A stretch of DNA of 64,000 nucleotides from Pseudomonas tructae. GTDB taxonomy: Bacteria > Pseudomonadota > Gammaproteobacteria > Pseudomonadales > Pseudomonadaceae. The DNA is taken from the NCBI RefSeq assembly GCF_004214895.1, contig NZ_CP035952.1, positions 1,622,501-1,686,500 on the forward strand, in the 5' to 3' direction. This document shows positions 58,922-64,000 of this stretch, piece by piece. The position numbers were made by a program, and so were the translations under genes. Under the pieces are notes generated by a model. The model was not told the DNA's origin. It did not search any database and saw only the letters and a list, made by a program, of their open reading frames with translations. The stretch's first letter is position 1, and each line of letters opens with the position of its first letter.

Positions 58922-58950
58922 AGGCCCCGCCGTGTGCGGGGCCTTTCTTT
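58922..58950 (+). terminator. Intra-operon terminator-like hairpin 3
   Basis: AGGCCCCGC-CGTGT-GCGGGGCCT then TTCTTTT, leading straight into CTGGAG, the gpD ribosome binding site. Confidence 0.78.
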
Positions 58951-58965
58951 TCTGGAGCCTGAACC

Positions 58966-60018
58966 ATGCAGCCAGTGTTTCGCCTTGTTGCCGATGGCAA
59001 GGACATTACCGAACTGATCAACGATCGCTTGCTGTCATTGCGTACCTCGGACAAGCCTGGAATGGAGTCCGACGAGTTCGAACTGCGCATTGACGATCGC
59101 GACGGCGCTGTGACCCTGCCTGCCAGGGGGGCGCTGATCGAAGTGCACCTGGGCTACGCCGGCCAGGTCTTGACGCGCCTGGGGCGCTACACCGTGGATG
59201 AGATTGAATTGTCCGGTCCGCCCGACAGTATCGTCATCCGTGGCAAGGCCAGCGACATGCGTGGTACTGGCAAGAGTATCCGCAGCGGTAGCTGGGAGGA
59301 CGTGCCGTTGCAGCAGATCGTCAGGGACATTGCCGCGCGCAACGGCTGGCAACCGCTCTGCCCGGTGAGCACACGGGTGCCACGGGTCGACCAGTTAAAC
59401 GAGTCGGATTTCAACTTCATTACCCGCCTGGCCAGGCAGTACGACTGCACGGCCAAGATCGGCGACGGCAAGTTGCTGGTGCTGTCGCGTCAGGCCGGGC
59501 GCAGCGCCAGTGGGCAGGCCCTGGGGGTCGTTACCCTCAACCGCAGCGATGTGAGCCGCTGGCAGATTCGTCTGGCGGACAAAGGCACGCACAAGGCTGT
59601 GCAAACCCGACATCAGGACCCCAAAAGCGGCGGGCTGAAGATTATCGACCTGGCCAATGACGACTCGCCGGCCGGGCTGCAGCCGGTACACAGCGACCGT
59701 CATCTCTACCCCAACAAAGCTGCTGCCGAGCAGGCTGCCAAGGCGCGCCTGGCGGCGTTCAACCGCAGTACTGCCAGCGTGCGACTGGAAATGGCCGGAC
59801 GCACCGATCTGTTTGCCGAGCGCCTGATTCTTGCCCAGGGCTTCAAGGACGGGCTGGACGGCGAGTACCTGATCGAGTCGGTCGAGCACAGCTTCAGCGC
59901 CAATGGCTGGGGAACCACGGTCGACTGCAACGGTGGCAGCCAAGGCAAAGCCAAAGCCAAGGGCAAGAAAGCCAAAAGCAGGCCGGGTCTGAAGACGATT
60001 CAGTTGCACCCCATTTGA
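58966..60018 (+). CDS. Late control/tail hub protein D
   Basis: 350 residues. P2 gpD/Mu gp44/VgrG-like hub: N-terminal RLVADGKDITELINDRLLSL, ESDEFELRIDD, the middle LNESDFNFITRLARQYDCTAKIGDGKLLVL and the YLIESVEHSFSANGWGTTVDCNG end. Connects spike and tube in the baseplate. Has a Lys-rich tail (residues 325-345). Confidence 0.93.
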   Translation: MQPVFRLVADGKDITELINDRLLSLRTSDKPGMESDEFELRIDDRDGAVTLPARGALIEVHLGYAGQVLTRLGRYTVDEIELSGPPDSIVIRGKASDMRGTGKSIRSGSWEDVPLQQIVRDIAARNGWQPLCPVSTRVPRVDQLNESDFNFITRLARQYDCTAKIGDGKLLVLSRQAGRSASGQALGVVTLNRSDVSRWQIRLADKGTHKAVQTRHQDPKSGGLKIIDLANDDSPAGLQPVHSDRHLYPNKAAAEQAAKARLAAFNRSTASVRLEMAGRTDLFAERLILAQGFKDGLDGEYLIESVEHSFSANGWGTTVDCNGGSQGKAKAKGKKAKSRPGLKTIQLHPI

Positions 60019-60042
60019 ACCCCCAAGGATGAGGAACCTTAC

Positions 60043-60588
60043 ATGACGCTGGAGCAACTTGCTGCCGTGTTCCCCAACGCCCGCCTGAATGCGGGCGTTT
60101 TTCTACCTGCCTTGAACCTGGCCATGGCCCGCTGGGACATCGACACCCCACGGCGCATGGCCGCCTTCCTCGCCCAGATCGGCCACGAGTCCGGTCAGTT
60201 GCGCTACGTCAAGGAGCTGGGCAATGACCGCTACCTGGCACGTTACGACACCGGCAGCCTGGCCTTGCGTTTGGGCAACACCCCCGAAGCGGACGGTGAT
60301 GGCCAGCTGTATTGCGGCCGCGGCCTGATCCAGGTCACCGGGCGCAACAACTACCGGGCTTGCAGCATGGCCCTGTTCGCTGACGAGCGTTTGCTCAAGC
60401 AGCCACAACTGCTCGAACAACCGCAATGGGCGGCCGAGTCGGCGGCCTGGTTCTGGCACTCGCGCGGCCTCAACCAACTGGCCGACCTGGGCGAGTTCAA
60501 CCGCATCACCCGGCATATCAACGGCGGGCTCAACGGCCTTGAAGACCGCCTGAAACTCTGGGCGCGGGCCCGCGAGGTGCTGTGTTGA
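60043..60588 (+). CDS. Endolysin, GH19 chitinase-like lysozyme
   Basis: 181 residues. Degrades peptidoglycan to release particles. The active-site Glu49 lies in AQIGHESGQL, and YCGRGLIQVTGRNNY is the GH19-type substrate loop. No signal peptide, so it relies on the holin. Codons 12-20 contain a terminator-like hairpin (60076-60102). It overlaps Rz. Confidence 0.92.
   Translation: MTLEQLAAVFPNARLNAGVFLPALNLAMARWDIDTPRRMAAFLAQIGHESGQLRYVKELGNDRYLARYDTGSLALRLGNTPEADGDGQLYCGRGLIQVTGRNNYRACSMALFADERLLKQPQLLEQPQWAAESAAWFWHSRGLNQLADLGEFNRITRHINGGLNGLEDRLKLWARAREVLC
60076..60102 (+). terminator. Terminator-like hairpin inside the endolysin gene start
   Basis: AACGCCCGC-CTGAAT-GCGGGCGTT then TTTTT within the coding region. 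It could limit lysin expression; function not shown. Confidence 0.5.
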
Positions 60589-61085
60589 GCCGACTGCAAT
60601 GGGGCGCTGTTGCATTGCTGATGTTGCTGGCCTGTGCACTGACCTGGCAGGTCCAGGGTTGGCGCATGGGGCACAAACTTGCGGAGCAAGCGCAACAGCA
60701 CGGACAGGAGTGGCAGGCACAGGCCGAAGCCGCTGCCGCGCAACTGGTCGCCGAACGCCTGCAACGCCAAGGAATGGCGCAGCGGCTGGCGGTCAGTGAG
60801 CAACGACATTATCAGGAGCTACTCGATGCCCAACAGACTCAGGCACGCCTGCGTGATCGCCTGGCTACTGCTGACGTGCGGCTGTCAGTCCTGGTCGAGC
60901 GCGACGCCGCCGGTTGTGCCGGCCTGCCTGCCGCCCCCGGCACCGGCGGCCTGGATCATGGCCCCGTACGCGCCCGACTTGACCCGGCGCATGCTCGACG
61001 AATTGTCGCCATCACCGACGACGGCGACCGTGGACTGATCGCCTTGCGCGCGTGCCAGGCCTACGTGCGCGGGCTGATGCCCTGA
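60582..61085 (+). CDS. Rz-like inner-membrane spanin
   Basis: 167 residues from GTG 60582 (or TTG 60585, overlapping the endolysin stop). One N-terminal membrane helix (residues 8-24) and a Gln/Ala-rich periplasmic coiled coil (residues 30-110) match i-spanins that fuse inner and outer membranes during lysis. Rz1 is nested in the +1 frame. Confidence 0.85.
   Translation: MLSRLQWGAVALLMLLACALTWQVQGWRMGHKLAEQAQQHGQEWQAQAEAAAAQLVAERLQRQGMAQRLAVSEQRHYQELLDAQQTQARLRDRLATADVRLSVLVERDAAGCAGLPAAPGTGGLDHGPVRARLDPAHARRIVAITDDGDRGLIALRACQAYVRGLMP
60826..61038 (+). CDS. Rz1-like outer-membrane spanin lipoprotein (nested in Rz)
   Basis: 70 residues from ATG 60826 with AGGAG eight bases upstream, wholly inside Rz in another frame. 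The lipoprotein signal VIAWLLLTCGC gives a lipid-modified Cys (probably residue 20), followed by the proline-rich TPPVVPACLPPPAPAA expected of Rz1. Confidence 0.85.
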   Translation: MPNRLRHACVIAWLLLTCGCQSWSSATPPVVPACLPPPAPAAWIMAPYAPDLTRRMLDELSPSPTTATVD

Positions 61086-61192
61086 GCGTCGGGGCTGTGC
61101 AAAAGACTTTCTGTTTTCAACCAACCATATGAGGACGGCCGGCATGGCTGTGTCCTCGCTATCAATTGACTCAACAAAAAAGGACTTTAAAC

Positions 61193-62491
61193 ATGGGTGA
61201 AAAAAATATCATCGTCGACCGTGGCATTCCCCCAGGCGGCGGTAGCGGTGCTTCCGCTGGCAATGTCTTCGGCGGCTTCTGGGGCAGCGGCAACATCGGT
61301 AGCGTGATCGGTTCGGTGACGGTGTCGATCGATGGCGTCAGCAGGCCCACGGGCCCTGCGTTCAATGCGGCAATCGTGTTCAACTCCACGATCGTCGAAT
61401 CCGTGCTGTCGGGTTACGGTTGGCCGAGTATCGATGCCTACTACGACCTGGGCATGAGTGTCTGGGGCATTCTGCCTTATCAGATCCTCGAGGTGCGTGA
61501 CGAGGTTCACGGCAGCTTCGTGCGCAAGGAGCGCGCCCTGCCGGCAGAGCTCGATGCCGAACAACGCGCCGCCGAAGCCGCTGCCGGCAGCAATGCGGCC
61601 CTGAGCCCGGGGCAACGCCTGGAGCGCTCTATCGGTATCGTCAAAGCGATGATGGCCAAGCGCGACGAGCTGATCAAATTCAATCGTCTGCGCCTGTCCA
61701 CCTCGCCGGGCAGCGAGCTGATCGAGCGCAACATCGACAAAATGGTCGCCGAGTTGAAAAAACTCGACGACGAGCAGATCCCGCCTGCTATCGATCAGGT
61801 CCTGGATGTCATGAGCGCAGGCTTGAGCCTGCACGTGGACCTGACTGCCAACGCGATGCTCCAGGAGAAACTCGACAAGCTGCAGGCCCAAGCCCGGGAA
61901 GTGGCGGAGCAGGAGGCGTACAAAAGCGCAGTTAGCTTCGCCAGTGATGTCGGCAAGGAGGTCGCCAGCCGTTTCGGAGCGCAGATGGCCAAGGCTGCCG
62001 ACGAGCTGAAGAAGGACATCACCGGCAAGACGGTCAAGAGCTACGACCAGGCCATGCAGGCGTTTGAAAAGCTTGCGCGCAACCCGGGCTTCAAGATGAA
62101 CCAGAAGGACACTGCCGCCATCGCTCAGGCCCTCAATGCCCTGGATGTGGCAACCTATGCCGACAACGCCATGCGGTTGGGCAAGGCGTTTGGTGTAACG
62201 GGCAAGGCTGTGCAGGCAACGACCCTGGCACAGAAGGCGGCCAGTGGTTTCAGCACCGGTGAATGGAAGCCGTTCTTTCTGGAGCTGGAAAGCATTGCCG
62301 TGGGCGCTCTGGTAGGCGCTGCCGCCGGCGCCGTACTGGGTGCCGGCCTGGCGCTGGTGCTGGCACCTGGTTTGGCCGCAGGTGCGGGTATCATTGCCTC
62401 CGGGGTGATTCTGGCTGCCGTGTCGTCCTACATCGACGCCCAGGCAATGGAGTCGTTCAACCAGATGGTGCTCAATGCAGTAGCATCCTGA
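61193..62491 (+). CDS. Pore-forming colicin-like bacteriocin, A type (tailocin cargo 2)
   Basis: 432 residues from ATG 61193 (AAAAAGGAC, eight-base spacing). Gly/Ser-rich N-terminus (IPPGGGSGASAGNVFGGFWG), a middle helical part (residues 125-250), then a channel domain (about 240-432): MQAFEKLARNPGFKMNQKDTAAIAQAL, AMRLGKAFGVTGKAVQATTLAQKA, GEWKPFFLELES and a long hydrophobic hairpin of about 45 residues (366-410). The longer hairpin suits the colicin A/B/N group, unlike the first bacteriocin. It sits 107 bases after the spanins with the same direction, so it would be made and released with the tailocin. Confidence 0.88.
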   Translation: MGEKNIIVDRGIPPGGGSGASAGNVFGGFWGSGNIGSVIGSVTVSIDGVSRPTGPAFNAAIVFNSTIVESVLSGYGWPSIDAYYDLGMSVWGILPYQILEVRDEVHGSFVRKERALPAELDAEQRAAEAAAGSNAALSPGQRLERSIGIVKAMMAKRDELIKFNRLRLSTSPGSELIERNIDKMVAELKKLDDEQIPPAIDQVLDVMSAGLSLHVDLTANAMLQEKLDKLQAQAREVAEQEAYKSAVSFASDVGKEVASRFGAQMAKAADELKKDITGKTVKSYDQAMQAFEKLARNPGFKMNQKDTAAIAQALNALDVATYADNAMRLGKAFGVTGKAVQATTLAQKAASGFSTGEWKPFFLELESIAVGALVGAAAGAVLGAGLALVLAPGLAAGAGIIASGVILAAVSSYIDAQAMESFNQMVLNAVAS

Positions 62492-62540
62492 AAAGATGGG
62501 TCAGGGGGAGCCGCCGTGCTGCTGCCCCTGGCCCGGCTCA

Positions 62541-63128
62541 ATGGACGCAGTGAATATGAATGTGATGAAAGCCGACCCGCAACAGGGGGCCTACCTGTAT
62601 ATCCCGTACCTGTTGATTGGTGTGAGCCTGGCGCCGGTCATCCTGCTTGCCTGGTTGATCCCGGCCGTGGCGGATCAGGGCTTCTACGCGGAACTTGAGC
62701 GGTTTCTCGATGACTGCCTGTTCGGTCGGGTGGGCGTCTGGTCATCGATGTTTCCCCTGACCGCCAAGGCGATCGGCAACTACATTGCCGTTGCCGCGCC
62801 GTTTTTTTCCCTGTGGATCACTGTCTGCATCATGCGGCGATCGCTGCTGCGACCGGGGCCTCCGGCGCAGGTGGCGTTGGGCCGATATGCATTGATTGCC
62901 GCAGGCTGTGTATTGCTGGATGCTTTTCTGATCTACCAGAATTATTTTACCTTCACCGACTTTGCCGCTCACTCTAGAAGGTTTCGCTTCTTTGGCCTGA
63001 GCGTGGTGTTCTTTCCGTTTATCGCGATGCTGTCGCTGTTGGCGTTCTACGCGATGACATTTTTCAGTTACAACTTGCTGCTGCGCTTTCCTCGCGAGGT
63101 ATTGGCGCAGCGCAGGCAGCGGCATTGA
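62541..63128 (+). CDS. Putative immunity protein for bacteriocin 2 (four membrane helices)
   Basis: 195 residues if started at ATG 62541; ATGs at 62556 and 62565, and at 62496 upstream, are alternatives and none has a good ribosome site. Four hydrophobic segments (about 19-42, 76-98, 113-133, 150-178) fit the A-type colicin immunity topology. No confident sequence family match; the call rests on topology and position right after the pore former. Same strand as the toxin, which is unusual for this class. Confidence 0.68.
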   Translation: MDAVNMNVMKADPQQGAYLYIPYLLIGVSLAPVILLAWLIPAVADQGFYAELERFLDDCLFGRVGVWSSMFPLTAKAIGNYIAVAAPFFSLWITVCIMRRSLLRPGPPAQVALGRYALIAAGCVLLDAFLIYQNYFTFTDFAAHSRRFRFFGLSVVFFPFIAMLSLLAFYAMTFFSYNLLLRFPREVLAQRRQRH

Positions 63129-63142
63129 CCAAGGAGCTTGGC

Positions 63143-63625
63143 ATGGACCCGATTACTGTACTGTCCGCCCGCCTGGGGGAACACCTGCGCCGTTTCAATG
63201 CCCAGGTGACTACCGCCGAGTCCTGCACCGGCGGCGGTATTGCCGAGGCCATCACACGGATCCCGGGCAGCTCGGCCTGGTTCGAGGCCGGTTATGTGAC
63301 CTATTCCAACCGCCAGAAGACCTGTCAGTTGGCGGTGCCCGAGGCGCTGTTCATGCAGGTCGGGGCGGTCAGCCAGGACGTGGTCGAGGCCATGGTGCGG
63401 GGCGCCCAGGCTGCCAGCGGCGCGCGTTTTGCCGTAGCGGTCAGCGGCGTGGCCGGGCCCGATGGCGGCTCACCGGCAAAACCGGTGGGCACTGTTTGGC
63501 TGGCCTGGGCCGATGGCAGCCACGTCAGCAGCGAGCGCCGGCACTTCGAGGGTGACCGTGACGCGGTGCGCCGACAAACGGTAATCGCCGCGCTAGAGGG
63601 CTTGTTACAGCTTGGCGCAGAGTAA
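63143..63625 (+). CDS. cinA: CinA-like nicotinamide-nucleotide amidase (PncC)
   Basis: 160 residues from ATG 63143 (AAGGAG six bases before). It is the C-terminal CinA domain alone, which deamidates NMN: TTAESCTGGGIAEAIT with the catalytic Ser, then AVSGVAGPDGGSPAKPVGTVWLA. It marks the right border of the tailocin insertion and precedes recA. Confidence 0.94.
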   Translation: MDPITVLSARLGEHLRRFNAQVTTAESCTGGGIAEAITRIPGSSAWFEAGYVTYSNRQKTCQLAVPEALFMQVGAVSQDVVEAMVRGAQAASGARFAVAVSGVAGPDGGSPAKPVGTVWLAWADGSHVSSERRHFEGDRDAVRRQTVIAALEGLLQLGAE

Positions 63626-63670
63626 ATCGCACATCGGGGGTAGGCGCGAAGAAAACCCTGTGGAATAATA

Positions 63671-63686
63671 CTGGCTACTTATACAG
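63671..63686 (+). promoter_or_regulatory. LexA box upstream of recA
   Basis: CTGGCTACTTATACAG matches CTG-N10-CAG, 42 bases before the recA start. It fits SOS control of recA. The 63626-63728 gap otherwise holds only the recA promoter and GTGAGGAC ribosome site. Confidence 0.8.
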
Positions 63687-63728
63687 GTGTTCTGGCCGTC
63701 AGGCCCTATCGATTACGTGAGGACTTCA

Positions 63729-64000
63729 ATGGACGACAACAAGAAGCGCGCCTTGGCTGCGGCCCTGGGGCAAATCGAGCGTCAATTCGGTAAAGGCGCG
63801 GTCATGCGCATGGGCGACCACGAGCGCCAGGCCATTCCGGCCATTTCCACCGGTTCCCTGGGCCTGGACATCGCCCTGGGCATTGGCGGTCTGCCAAAAG
63901 GCCGTATCGTCGAAATCTACGGCCCGGAGTCGTCCGGTAAAACCACCCTGACCCTGTCGGTGATCGCCCAGGCACAGAAGGCAGGCGCTACCTGTGCCTT
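63729..64000 (+). CDS. recA: Recombinase A (N-terminal part)
   Basis: Recombinase and co-protease for LexA and PrtR-type repressors. About 90 residues are visible before the window ends. [29 protein letters not shown] and the Walker A motif GPESSGKTT (near residue 65) are clear. Confidence 0.97.
   Translation, partial: MDDNKKRALAAALGQIERQFGKGAVMRMGDHERQAIPAISTGSLGLDIALGIGGLPKGRIVEIYGPESSGKTTLTLSVIAQAQKAGATCA

Noticed and set aside
43567..63128. Complete prophage
   Set aside because: No integrase, terminase, portal, capsid or replication genes and no flanking att repeats seen; only tail, lysis, regulator and bacteriocin genes.

Overview
The window is a chromosomal segment of a fluorescent Pseudomonas, most likely of the P. 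putida group. The evidence is gene order (glnD-map / rpsB-tsf-pyrH-frr-uppS-cdsA-dxr-rseP-bamA-skp-lpxD-fabZ-lpxA-lpxB-rnhB-dnaE-accA-tilS-pyrG-kdsA-eno-ftsB-ispD / adhC-fghA / ispF-truD-surE-pcm-nlpD-rpoS / rsmZ / fdxA / mutS / tailocin / cinA-recA), the high GC content, a GacA box in front of rsmZ, and a P. putida-type REP element. Species level is inference.

Region 1 (1-28.6 kb) is conserved housekeeping DNA. It covers nitrogen signalling (glnD, cut by the window edge), N-terminal methionine removal, translation factors, isoprenoid and undecaprenyl synthesis, phospholipid and lipid A synthesis, outer-membrane assembly, replication (dnaE), fatty-acid initiation, tRNA-Ile modification, CTP, KDO and enolase, then ftsB-ispD. 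Many genes overlap by ATGA or GTGA, so long co-transcribed, translationally coupled units are likely.

Region 2 (28.6-31.8 kb) is an accessory insertion between ispD and a conserved LysR-adhC-fghA block. It holds one gene for a 983-residue protein whose N-terminal part carries the R / S-x-S / E-x-E arrangement of an ADP-ribosyltransferase toxin. Its 3' end overlaps the LysR gene tail to tail.

Region 3 (31.7-43.5 kb) is conserved: glutathione-dependent formaldehyde detoxification, the ispF-truD-surE-pcm-nlpD-rpoS stationary-phase cluster, the small RNA rsmZ with its upstream activating site, fdxA and mutS.

Region 4 (43.6-63.1 kb) is an R-type tailocin (contractile, P2-tail-like bacteriocin) between mutS and cinA. 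It has a self-cleaving PrtR/CI-type repressor, a promoter packed with ATGCAT half-sites, a holin, baseplate, spike, fibre, sheath, tube, a gpE/gpE' pair with a prfB-like CTT-TGA +1 frameshift site, a putative tape measure with a 651-bp in-frame tandem duplication, gpU, gpX and gpD, then endolysin and nested Rz/Rz1 spanins. No capsid, terminase, portal or integrase genes are seen. Two pore-forming colicin-like bacteriocins ride at the two ends. The 5' one looks E1-type with a convergent three-helix immunity gene. The 3' one looks A-type with a co-directional four-helix immunity gene. All would share DNA-damage induction and the lysis cassette, and the next genes are cinA and the LexA-controlled recA. 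The most interesting signals are the double bacteriocin cargo, the tape-measure duplication, the +1 frameshift candidate, the run of terminator-like hairpins inside the tailocin operon, and the ADP-ribosyltransferase-like gene.
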